64,000 bases of DNA from NCBI GenBank assembly GCA_025594325.1, contig JANHCV010000005.1, positions 895,501 to 959,500 on the forward strand. Reading direction: 5' to 3'. This document shows positions 9,649 through 19,500 of the stretch, piece by piece (position 1 is the stretch's first letter; each line of letters begins with the position of its first letter). Origin of the DNA: Blastocladiella emersonii ATCC 22665. Taxonomy: Eukaryota; Blastocladiomycota; Blastocladiomycetes; Blastocladiales; Blastocladiaceae. Below the pieces are notes generated by a model that worked only from the letters and a program-made list of their open reading frames with translations, was not told the DNA's origin and did not search any database. The position numbers and the translations under genes are program-made.

Positions 9649-11388
9649 TCATTCGTCGCGCGACTCACGCCTGTACCTGGCGATCGAGTTTCGGACCCAT
9701 GCAGCGTCCCGCACAGATTCCAACGCAAAGTTTGGAACATCGCGCCAAAAGCCGGTCGTTATCGAATAACGGTCCCTCGTGGAGGTACGCTCAGTGTAGA
9801 TGTAGGACGAAAGAGTGCCCATGAGTGCGGGTATTTCGCCCTTGCTCAAGTACTCGAGCGCAAATGCGATGACGGACCGAGGACTGGCCAGGCCGTGCTT
9901 TTGCGCTACCAGGCAAATGGCGAAAGCTACATGTCGGTCATTGCTTAGCGATCGAACTCGATCAAGTTTTGGCCGCGTACCGTCGAGAACAATATCTTTG
10001 AGTTGAGGGCCCGCACGCGCAGCTAGCTTGGTGCCAAAATCGATGTGGGTGCAATCATCGGTTTTGCTGAGCTCGCACACCAGGACAAAAGTGAGCGGGT
10101 TGATGTCAAGCGGTTTGCTGGCCTCGATTACACTAATCGGGTCCAAACCGTGGCGCGTGAACGCAAAAAGGTGTGCGTAGCCATCTGGGGTCAAGTATTC
10201 GGACAGGATATTGCTTGGGTGGTGGTTCAAGATGCTGGTAAGCGCGACGGACATGTGTCGCTGGACAAGCAGAGAGCGAAGTCCTGCCCGGAGCATCATG
10301 TCCGCCGTTGAGGGCGAAATCGTGTACAGCCAGTCGAGCAAGCGCGACACATTCGTGGCAGTTGCGGCAGACTTGGGAAAGCAGTCTTTAAGTGAGCATA
10401 TTTTAGGTCTGGGATGCGACCAGGGATTCTGGAAGATATCGTAAAACTTGCTCTGGTACACGCCAAAGAGCGTAGCCGCGTCGAGCTCCAAGTTCAGTTC
10501 GCTGACGCCCTCGAGGAGTCCTGGATTCCACGCCAGCATCGACATCAGAACGAGAAAGTCGAGACAACGCAATCGTTGAGAGGTTAGGAACGTCGAGTCC
10601 GAGTACAGCGAGTCGTTTGAAGCGCGAGCAAAAGCAGGCCAGTTGGTGCGCGTGATTTGCAGGAGATCGGGCACCCGCTCGACGGTGTCGATGAGCAGGG
10701 CGCGGGCAATATCGGCGTCGCCGTGGGTGATCGCAGCGATGATGAGCTGGATATGCGAAAATCCAGGGAATCGGAAGCCCGACGGAACGCGGCGGAGGTT
10801 GGCTCGTGCTTGGTCAGTCAAAGTGCCGTAGTACATCATTGCGTCGTCACCCGCCTGCTCGCGGTCGTCGTCGTCGAGACCATGGGGAAGATCATGGATG
10901 TTGAATTGTTGGAACCTTCCGCCAGGAGGATCCGCGAGTGTTGAGAGAGGAAGCGGACTCGACGCGTTGCTCGCGCGGCAGATGACATCGAGGAGAACGG
11001 TTGAAGCGACCCGGAAAAACCGCGGGCCTGGATACGACGGCGAGCCAGGCTGGACGCGCTTGAGATACCGGTCAAGGTCGGAGAGAGGGAATTGCGCCGA
11101 GCGGTTTGTCACGTCCGAGGCCCGGGTGCGGATCCAGATGGTGAAGTACCGCCGGTTCCAGATGCGCTCCACGGCAGGGTCAGCGACGATAAGGTGAAGC
11201 TCCCGCGTAGCGACGGGGACGCAGTCGCGGGGTTCCGATAGCAGCAAGATCGCGATGAGCAGCTCGGACGGGACGTTTTGCAACTTGAACTCGCCCTCGT
11301 CGCTGCGGGCTCCCGGGTTCCTTTCATTGGATTCATGGGCGGCGGAATGCGCCAAGTTTGAATGCATGGTGGGTGTTACTCGATTCAT
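9649..11388 (-). CDS. Family gene D, F-box-like protein of a second subfamily
   Basis: Intronless 579-residue frame. It opens MNRVTPTMHSNLAH; the second ATG (11367) aligns with ATGs in E, F and G and may be the true start. The F-box-like segment VPSELLIAILLLSEPRD is followed by a block shared with F and G: a PGSPxYP motif with RFFR after it, FSHIQLIIAAITHGDAD, and LDFLVLMSMLAWNPGLLEG. The C-terminus runs about 190 residues past the ends of F and G and shows no obvious counterpart in them. Upstream lie ACGCGTC (11429), TCACATGAT (11455) and GACGCGTC (11469). Function unknown; it is the mirror partner of G in the palindromic layout. Confidence 0.7.
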   Translation of the reverse strand: MNRVTPTMHSNLAHSAAHESNERNPGARSDEGEFKLQNVPSELLIAILLLSEPRDCVPVATRELHLIVADPAVERIWNRRYFTIWIRTRASDVTNRSAQFPLSDLDRYLKRVQPGSPSYPGPRFFRVASTVLLDVICRASNASSPLPLSTLADPPGGRFQQFNIHDLPHGLDDDDREQAGDDAMMYYGTLTDQARANLRRVPSGFRFPGFSHIQLIIAAITHGDADIARALLIDTVERVPDLLQITRTNWPAFARASNDSLYSDSTFLTSQRLRCLDFLVLMSMLAWNPGLLEGVSELNLELDAATLFGVYQSKFYDIFQNPWSHPRPKICSLKDCFPKSAATATNVSRLLDWLYTISPSTADMMLRAGLRSLLVQRHMSVALTSILNHHPSNILSEYLTPDGYAHLFAFTRHGLDPISVIEASKPLDINPLTFVLVCELSKTDDCTHIDFGTKLAARAGPQLKDIVLDGTRPKLDRVRSLSNDRHVAFAICLVAQKHGLASPRSVIAFALEYLSKGEIPALMGTLSSYIYTERTSTRDRYSITTGFWRDVPNFALESVRDAAWVRNSIARYRRESRDE

Positions 11389-11428
11389 ATTGGCGGGGAG
11401 GAGCGGCGACGTGGGAATCTCGTCCTAA

Positions 11429-11476
11429 ACGCGTCCCGCAGCTCACGAGATCAATCACATGATTTCCCGACGCGTC
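11429..11476 (-). promoter_or_regulatory. Upstream module of family gene D
   Basis: Within 48 bp: ACGCGTC at 11429-11435, TCACATGAT at 11455-11463 and GACGCGTC at 11469-11476, all 40-90 bp upstream of the D start codon. This is the clearest example of the paired E-box-like plus MluI-box-like arrangement also found before gene G. Factor identity is unknown. Confidence 0.45.
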
Positions 11477-11657
11477 TCCGTCCCATTGTCAAGCATCTTT
11501 TATTCTCGGCAGTTGCATGCGTGTGAGTAGGTCCCTCGGATTGATCAGGCGCTGTTAAGTTAAAGCAAATATCAAAGATTGTATTTTGTGCGAGCACAAG
11601 GCTGGTAAGCGGCGTCAAGCAATGTTCTGTGTGACTCGCGCGTCGAGTGTGTTAGCC

Positions 11658-12458
11658 TTACTCAGCCGAACGCTGGAACCACTCGTCATCGCAGTGGACC
11701 TCTTCATCGAGTCCATTGTCCGGGACGAGATGCCGCAAAAGAGCAGCAGTCGGGGACCCCTCGCGGGCAGCGAAACCAACGTTGTGGACGAGGCACGCCC
11801 GAAGCAGCGAGTCGTCGGGCCTACAGTTACGCTCGGTCCAGCACTCGCGCTTGCAGCCGTCGACAAGCGTCGTTTTAGCAAACTGCGGGAGGCGAGCGAT
11901 GCCCCCGCTCATGGTCGTGAAATCGACCAACGTCGCGAACCAAGCCGCCTGGCCCGACAAGGGGCACGGGCCGCACGTGCGTTCTCCATCCGCGCCCGCG
12001 ATGAGGACCGCACGCGTGTGACATCCGCCGGCCTCGAGCTGCGCCTCGACCATGATGCCAAGGAGTTTCGGGGCGAGGCCCGCGTGCTCGCCGACTTGAC
12101 GCGTCGCGTCAGCCCGCGTGGCGGGGTTTTGGAGCGCAGCGACGAGCAATCAGTGCGCCAAGGCGTAGTTCTTACATGTCTGCTCGGGAGAGCGCGCAAT
12201 GACGGACATGGCGAGCGAGAACAGCGCCATGACGTTGTCGCTGGTGGGCTCTGAAAAGAAGGACGCGAACCGCTGCATTTGGCGATTGCTGGAATCGAGG
12301 CGGTTTGACACCGACAAGTGCGTGATCACAATGAGCAAGTCGGTCGGCACATCGCGGCGTCCAAGGTTCGGGGCTTCGCAAGCAGCCGGATCGATTTCAT
12401 AGGATTCATGTGCAGAATGCATCAAGTCTAAATTCATGGTAGTGCTCGTGCGATTCAC
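11658..12458 (-). pseudogene. Family gene E, internally deleted and interrupted copy
   Basis: The N-terminus (MNRTSTTMNLDLMHSAHES, then VPTDLLIVITHLS) closely resembles that of D. After some 70 residues it passes directly into the C-terminal family domain (LLVAALQNPATRAD, then CGPCPLSGQAAWF), so the whole middle found in D and B/C is missing. An in-frame TGA at 12150-12152 separates the two parts; in B/C and the A relic the matching residue is Arg, so a CGA-to-TGA change is likely. It joins a D-like N-terminus to a B/C-like C-terminus. GACGCGTC sits upstream at 12492-12499. Probably not functional unless the TGA is read through. Confidence 0.7.
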
Positions 12459-12970
12459 GGTGTGCGAAACACGGGAGCGCGAGCGCTAATCGAGACGCGT
12501 CCCGCCCAAGTCCGCGTCTGTTCGCGCGTCGGTACCGGTCACCCTTGCGCCAGGGTACTCCTACCCACGCCCATACGCATACACCTACTCTGGTTAGAAC
12601 TGAGGTTGGCGCGCTTGATTCGGCGCATGACTGCCGCGACACACCGCGCTCACGACGAGAACGGGACTGGGACGCACCGCACCCTCTTTGCAGGCTACGC
12701 GGCGAGCTTCGCGTCTGCCCGATGTCAAGGTGAGATCAATTGAGATGTGGCCCGCGTGCACGACATCCAAACCGCGTACCTGAATCGCTCGGCGAGCCCG
12801 GGGTCGCTCAGCTACGAAAGTAACCTTGACGGGTGGACAGCGACAGCTATCGCTGGGCGTGCTTCACGGGCTCGAAACTGATGGGGACATGATTTTGTGT
12901 TTATAGAGACCATCTACACATTGATTTTTACAAGACCACCACACCCACTCACGCGCTCAGCCCGAAATAT
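12459..12970. other. Intergenic region with a possible short exon remnant
   Basis: Mostly without signal apart from GACGCGTC upstream of E. A 45-codon open stretch on the plus strand, 12744-12881, begins DVARVHDIQTAYLNRSASPG and has a protein-like composition, but no start, splice partner or relative was found in the window. I leave it unassigned. Confidence 0.3.
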
Positions 12971-14337
12971 TTACATGACCCGGTTGGGCGGGAGCTGGGG
13001 CGCGATGGGTCCGCAGGTCGCGGGGTTGACGACGCGTGGCGTCGGCGGGGGCGCGAACGACGAGATGGATCCGGAGCGGGTGCGGACCTGCTGGATACGC
13101 GAGCGGACAGCGACGCGGAAGAACGAGTCGTCGTAGGCGACCGTGAGCAGCAGGAGGATCTGGAACGTGATGATCGACAGGGGCTTGAACGTGGCGACCG
13201 CCGGGTTGTACATGTGCGTCGAGTCGGCACCGTCGTTGTCGTCGTGCGTGTGCGTCTCGTACGACTTGAACTGGAAGTAGGCCGAGGTCACGATGATCAC
13301 GGTCTGGACAACGATGCGCGGCAGGTACGAGACGAGGAGACCCTTGAGCACGACCCACGACGAGGACGACATTTGTGACGCGCTGCTCGCGTCCTTCTTG
13401 GCGCGGTACGCGCGGCGCAGCGAGACCATGAAGGACATGGCGATGCCGCAGGTCAGGATCTCGCCAACGAGGTCCATGACGATGAGGGCGAGGCCGAACG
13501 ACTCGGCGGGGATCTCGGGGGCGCAGAACTTGACGCCGCTCGGGGCCACGTCGAGGGTCGCGGTCACGGTGAGCACGTCTACGGACGGAGTTCGAAGGTT
13601 AGCCCGAGGAACGGCGCGAGGGGTACCAGTGAGAACGTACTCAGAGCGGACACGACAAAGTAACCAATGACGAACACGATGCTGATAGCCGCGACGAACG
13701 GGCGAGCCCACGGGTGCACGCCGAGCTGCTTCGGGTTGTACTTTGGCAGGAAGCGGAAGGTGCGGAGCAGGATGGTGATGAGCTTGACGGCGCCCGTCGC
13801 GTGGAACACGGTTTGCATGACCTGCGACTTGGCGGCGCAGGCAGCATCGGCGCGCTTTCCCGTCAGGGTGGCGGCTGGCGGCAGGAGGAACAGGAAGAGC
13901 GCAAAGGCGTGGGTCGCAAAGGTGAGGCAGAGCAGGATCTTGGAGATCCAGACGCACAGCGGGCGCGACGCGCGGCTGCCGGAGCCGCACGTATTGGCGA
14001 CGCTGTTGCGCGCGCGCTCGAGGTCGTTGCCCGCGCCGAGGATGGTGGTGAAGGCCGGGCGGTGCAGCGGGGTCGCGGGCGAGTCCTCGGGGTTCTCGGC
14101 ATCGTCCTTGTGGTGGCCGGCGGTGCGGTTGCGCAGTTTCAGCTTGGGCAGGGACACGGTCGGGATGACGACGCCGTTGCGGCCGAAGGCGGAGCGCCAG
14201 GCGCCGCGCAGGCAGTGGGCGCCGGCGACCAGGCCGAGCGCGAGGTATATGCCCGAGTAGCCGAGCAGGAAGGCCTGCGGGCGCGAGAGCAGGAACGGGT
14301 TGGCGAGGATCGCGTCGGCGGAGGCGGAGCTTGGCAT
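12971..14337 (-). CDS. Seven-helix membrane protein of unknown function
   Basis: Exons 14337-13641 and 13578-12971, 62-nt intron (donor GTACGT, acceptor CGTAG), 434 residues. Seven hydrophobic segments can be read, among them FLLGYSGIYLALGLVAGAHC, ILLCLTFATHAFALFLFLL, FVAAISIVFVIGYFVV, LIVMDLVGEILTCGIAM and IITFQILLLLTVAY. A long polar loop (about residues 55-115) follows helix 1, and the tail is polar and Pro/Ser-rich. The layout would suit a receptor-like or other polytopic protein, but I recognise no signature and assign none. It is divergent from the kinase gene across 1.26 kb. Confidence 0.75.
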
Positions 14338-15600
14338 GGCGGCGGCGGCAGCGGCAGCGGTCGTGGATGTGTAGATGGTCGGGAAGAGAGAGAGAGGGGA
14401 TGGGTTGCCCTAGACCGGCCAGCGTCTAGATGAGGGTTTGAGAGAGCGAGCGGGGTCGCGGGCAGGGAATCCGTTTTGAAGCGCGGAAGTGACGCAGGGC
14501 ACAGGCGGTGCTCGCGCACAGGGACGGGCGCGCGCAGATTGCTGAGCCACCAACTCATTTAGAGCTCGCGATGCTCGCGAAATGAAGGGGGGTGCGAGGG
14601 GCTTGCCGCGCGGGTCCAGCCGCGCCTTGTGTGCGGCGCGTGCGGGTGATGGGCGCCGTGATCGCCCGGGCGCGCGGAGCGAGCGGCGTGGGTGCCGTCA
14701 CGTGCGCGGTGCAGCCCGACGCGCGCACGCGTGTCTTCACGCGCGCTGTTGGGAGCACTTTCCCGCGCGTCGTTCGGTTCGCACACCGGCCGCAGAGCGG
14801 TCTCGCTGCCCAACGCGGTCCTCGGTCGCTCTTGTTACCGCGGACACGCGCCCCGACCCGACCCCGCACCCGGCCCTCCCTCCCTCTCCCTGCCCGCCTC
14901 GCCCACTGCCCGCACTGCACTGCACTGCTTCCCGCGCGCGCTGCGGACCCGTCCGTCTCCGAATCCGTCTGTTGCTACCCGCAACGCAACGCGCGCGCCT
15001 CGCACTCGCACCCGCCCGCCCAACGCGTCGTCGCCCTGCACCAGCCCGCCCGTCCGTCCGCTGGGATCGCGTCGCACTCGCCCTCGCCCGGATCACGATC
15101 GCGCACCCGCCTTCAACGCGTCGGTCATTGCTCGCTTCCCTCCTCGCCCATTGGCGCGCGTCCTCGGCCAGTCCTCGTCCACTCGTCGCCCTCGCGCTGC
15201 TGCGGCTCGGTCCATTGCGCCCATTCATTGCCGCCGCCGCCGCTGCGTCATCCTCGCCGTCGCCGACTCGATCGCCGCGCCGAGCTATTCTGGTCGCTGT
15301 ACCCGAGCAGTTGTTCGTCTCGTACGTTTCGCTGAGCGCTATCCTCGCTATTTCGACGCACGGACGGCGCTGACTAACGAACGCCCTGCCTGCGCCCAAC
15401 AGACAGACCACAGCGCGCAAGCCGCCGCCACGTCGCCATCGCGTCGCGTCGCACACCGCCGCGGCTCGTCCCTGGCCGCCTTCATTGCCCGCGTGTGCTT
15501 GTGCGTCGACGCCCCGCCCGTCTGCGCCACCGCCCTCCTGTGACCGTCGCGTCGGCTCGCCGGCCCGTTCTCGACGCGTCGCCGCGCACCCTCGCCGACC
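14338..15600. other. 1.26-kb divergent intergenic region, pyrimidine-rich
   Basis: Separates the seven-helix gene from the kinase gene. It is very GC- and CT-rich, with runs such as CCCTCCCTCCCTCTCCCTGC around 14874, and is open in several frames at once, which is typical of stop-poor sequence. No conserved protein, RNA gene or clear TATA box was seen. It probably holds the two promoters and a long kinase leader. Confidence 0.5.
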
Positions 15601-18600
15601 ATGCTGAGCAGCGGCCTAGTGCGGCCCTCAGGCGAGCGCCCGCAGAGTATGTCTGGCCCCCACCACGAGCAGTACGACGATCGCGCGCGTACCGGCTCGC
15701 CGCACGCCGCGTCGTTGGACCACCACCACCACCACCCGCCGCCGCCGCCCGCCGAGGGGTACCCGACCAAGAGCCCGAACCGCAAGTTCCAGCTGCCGTT
15801 CGCCGACGTGTTCGGGTCCGGCTCGACGTCGCCGACCTCTGGTGCGGCCGCTGGAGCCGCGCCTCCCGGCACCCCGCCGTCCGCCGCGGGCAGCGACAAG
15901 GCGTCGCCCAAGCTGCGCCGCACGCCCTCGCTCGCCACCCGCATCTCGCGCTCGTCGCAGCTCGGCCAGACGTTCCGCTCGCTGTTCCGCCCGCAGCGCG
16001 CCAAGGCCGGGTCGCCGAGCGGGTCGTCCGACGACGGCGCCGGCGGTGCCGGGAACGGCGGCAACAACAGCTCGGGCTACGCGTCGGCCCAGTCGCCCTA
16101 CGGCGATGCCGCCACCTACGGCGCGTCCGCGTCGGCCCACTCGTTCCACCCGGCGACCGCGGGCGGCATGGCGGGCGCCGCGCCCTCGCCGATGCAGCCC
16201 ACCCCGCCCGCCTCGGGCTTCCACGGGCCGCCGTCCGCCGCCGTCACTCCGCAACGTCCGCGGCCCGTGAAGCGGTGGTCCGCCGCCGACCTCCAGTCGC
16301 AGGTCCTCGCGTCCGCTGTCGAGGAAGGTCTGATCCCCGGCCACGGCGCTGCTGCGGGACCCGGGCTCGCCGCGCCGATCCCGCCGCCCAAGCTGCCCAC
16401 GCGCCGCTCTGTTCTCGACATGAGTATCTTTGACCCCAACGCCGGCGCTCCGCCCGCCGCTGCGCCGCACCAGCAGCAGGCCCCGCCGCCGACCAGCGCG
16501 CCGATTGGCGTCACGCCCGCCGCCTCGCACGACAGTATCGGCGAGCCGCTCGTCATGGACGAGGGCGAGGTCGAGGAGCCCGCGCCAGCGGCGCCGTCGC
16601 AGTCGCAGTCGCACTACCAGCAGTCGCAGCAGGCCCACTTCCACCCCGACCCGTCCTCGGCCCCGCGGCCCGCGTTCCCGTCGACCCCGCCCGCCGTCGC
16701 CCGCATGTCATCGACGCCGCACCTCTCCTCCACCAGCGGCGGCATGGCCCGCGCCGCCAGCACCACCACCCACTCGTCGTCGCGCCCGGTCCCGCCGCCG
16801 CTCGTGATCCCGCCCAAGGTCCAGGCCTCGGTCGCCGAGGGCTACCCGCCGTCGCCGCTGTCGCCCACCACGCTCGCCATGGCGTCGTCGCCGCGCCTGC
16901 CGCGCCCGCCGCCGCAGCACTCGGTGCCCGCCGTCGGCTCGCTCGGCCACCCGGTCCCGCAGCCGCCCATTGCCACGCACGACCCTAACTCGCGGTTCCA
17001 GTCGGCAGCGCAACAGGGGCCGCAAGGCGGCGGGCATGTGGCGTCGGTCTCGGGGCTACCCGGACACGGGACTACGGCCATCTCGAACGTGCAGTTCGGC
17101 GGCGCGGGCGCCGGTGCCCGCGGCGGGCTCGCGGCCACGCTCGGCAAGGCGGCCGGCGGCCAGGTCCGCGCCATGAGCCAGGCCGAGGCGGCGCCGCACC
17201 ACAGCGCGTACGAGGAGAAGATGCGGCTCGCGAACCTCGCCAAGCACGGGAACACGTCCAACTCGGTGACCGCCGGGCCCGTCGCCGCGCCGCCCGCGGT
17301 GCCGTTCCAGCAAACTGCGAGTACGGGTGGGTCGGCGGCCGCGGCCATCAAGTCGGCGGCGGCGCCGCCCGCGGCCACGGTCGCGCAGACCATGCTCGAA
17401 AAGTACAAGCTGCTGCCTGAATTCGAGCAGCGGTACGTCGTTGGCGACGAGCTCGGGTCGGGCGGGTTTGGGTTTGTGGTCACGGTACGGCAACGATGGG
17501 CGATGTGAGTGGAGGCATGGCTAACGTTGATTCCCACCCAGGCGAGCCGCGTCTCGGACGACCTCGAGGTGGCTGTCAAGTTCATCTTCAAGGACAAGGT
17601 GCCCGTGCACTCGCTCGTCAAGGACCCCGAGCTCGGCGTCATCCCCATGGAGGTGTACATTCTCAAGAACATGAAGCACCCCAACATCATCGGGTTCCAC
17701 GACTTTTTCGTGGTACGTCGCCAGCCGTAGCGCGTCGCGTCGCGTCCAGCACTTCCGCTGACCTCGCTCGCGGCGTAGGACAACCGCTTCTACTACCTCG
17801 TCATGGAGCTGCACGGCGTGCCATGGAAGAAATCCAAGGAGGGCGGCGGTGCCGGCGGCCCGGCGCCCGTCACGCGCTCGCCGAGCCTGCAGCCGCCCAC
17901 GATCCAGCGCAGCAACACGGAGCCCGCGCAGCGGCCACCGACCATCGGCCGCCGCCATTCTATGGACCTGTTCGAGTGCATTGAGGCGGTACGGGTTCTC
18001 GAGGGTGGGTGGGATGATGGAGCGACGCGCGCTAACCGCGGCCGTCTTGTAGAACTCGCGCCTGTCCGAGGACATTGCGCGCAAGATCTTTGCCCAGGTC
18101 GTCTCGGCCGTCCACCATCTCGACTCGTACCGCATCGTCCATCGGTACGCCTCCTCGGTCCCGTGTCCGCGAGCGACCAGGCACTCACGCGACGCGCCTT
18201 CCCGCCGTAGAGACATCAAGGACGAGAACATCGTGGTCGACCAGCACTTCAACGTCAAGCTGATCGACTTTGGGAGCGCGCTCATGGTGCCGTCCAACGG
18301 TCGCCTGTTCGACCGGTTCGCCGGCACGCTGCAGTACTGCCCGCCCGAGGTCCTGCAGGGGTACAAGTACCGCGGGCCCGAGCAGGAGGTGTGGGCGCTC
18401 GGGATCCTCCTGTACACGGTGCTGTACAGCGGCGCGCCCTTCTCCAACATGAACCAGGTGCTGCACCACGAGGTGCCCATCCCGCGGTACTCGCGCGGTC
18501 CGCACGCCGGCCAGCCGCGCGCGTCGCCCGACGTCATCGAGCTCCTCCGCTGGATGCTCCAGAAGTCGCCCAACGACCGCGCCACCATCGGCCAGGTCAT

Positions 18601-19219
18601 GAACCACCGCTGGCTCAAGTCCCGGCCACCCGCCGCCGCGCCCGTCTCGGCGCCTGCGGCCTTGCACCACCACCACCACCAGTACTCGCCGGCATCGCCG
18701 ACCTCGCCCACGTCCCCCGTCCCGCCACGGCACCCCGTCGCGAGCCAGGACCACCTCCAGCCGCCCACCAACACGCGCCTCCACTCGTCGCCCGAGCCGT
18801 CGTACCTCACGGGCGCCATGCGCGGTGGCCACGCGCCCGGCCTCCGTCGCGCCAACCCGTCGGCCAACCTGCAGGAGCTCTTCTACGCCGGGTCCGGGTC
18901 CGGGTCCGGGTCGCAGCAGCAGCAGCAGCAGCAGCAGCAGGCGCCACCAGCGGCCGAGGCCAGCGCGACGTGTTCCTCGCCGACTTCGCCTGCGGCCGCG
19001 ACCCATCCCGCAAGCGCTGGCCCCGGCGCCAAGCGGCACCCGCTGCAGCAGGAGGTGCTGCCCGACTCGCCGAGCGGGTCGCCCATGCCGTCGCCGCACG
19101 TCGGGCGGTCGTCGCGGTCGCCGCTCAACGGAAATGGGGCGGCCGAGGGCGCGTCGACGGCGCGGATGACCGCTTCGCCCGCTAACGTGTACAGTCCGTC
19201 GCGGCCGAGCCGCGTCTGA
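15601..19219 (+). CDS. Ser/Thr protein kinase with PAS-kinase-type catalytic domain
   Basis: Exons 15601-17484, 17542-17712, 17779-17988, 18053-18144, 18211-19219; 1,121 residues. About 610 residues of Pro/Ser/Ala/Gln-rich disordered sequence precede the kinase domain: glycine loop GDELGSGGFGF, VAVK lysine near 641, catalytic HRDIKDEN near 785, LIDFGSA, then GTLQYCPPEVLQGYKYRGPE. VHRDIKDENxxVD followed by KLIDFGSA resembles yeast Psk1/Psk2 and animal PASK, kinases of sugar and storage metabolism (known for the family). No PAS domain is recognisable in the N-terminus. An insert in the N-lobe/C-lobe hinge region (about 700-745) carries the basic Ser-rich stretch RSPSLQPPTIQR. The tail includes Gly-Ser repeats and a glutamine run. 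A possible poly(A) signal AATAAA lies near 19394. Confidence 0.88.
18914..18940 (+). repeat. (CAG)9 microsatellite coding polyglutamine
   Basis: Nine CAG codons in a row in the C-terminal tail of the kinase, just after GGGTCC repeats that encode Gly-Ser. Likely length-variable between strains. Confidence 0.9.
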
Positions 19220-19500
19220 GTCGTTTGTTTTGCACTATCCCATCCTTGATCGTCTCCATCACCCCCATCATCATCACATACCGTTTTTCTTGCCCCTCCT
19301 GATCCCTCGTCTCCTCTGTCCATACTTGCCGTCCCCTCTGTCCTGTCTCTGATTTGGTTCGTTTCGTTTTTCACTTGCTGCTCGCGCGCGCGGAATAAAA
19401 GTCATCGTCGATACCCTCTCCCTCGTACTCGTTGCGTTGCGTGAACAAGGTGTAGTAGTGCTAGATTAACGAATCAACAATAAAACCGCGGGCGAACTCC

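Noticed and set aside
14582-15543. Overlapping 240-280-codon frames in the pyrimidine-rich region upstream of the kinase
   Set aside because: Open in three frames at once with Arg/Pro/Ser-rich low-complexity translations and no splice or start support; stop-poor composition explains them.
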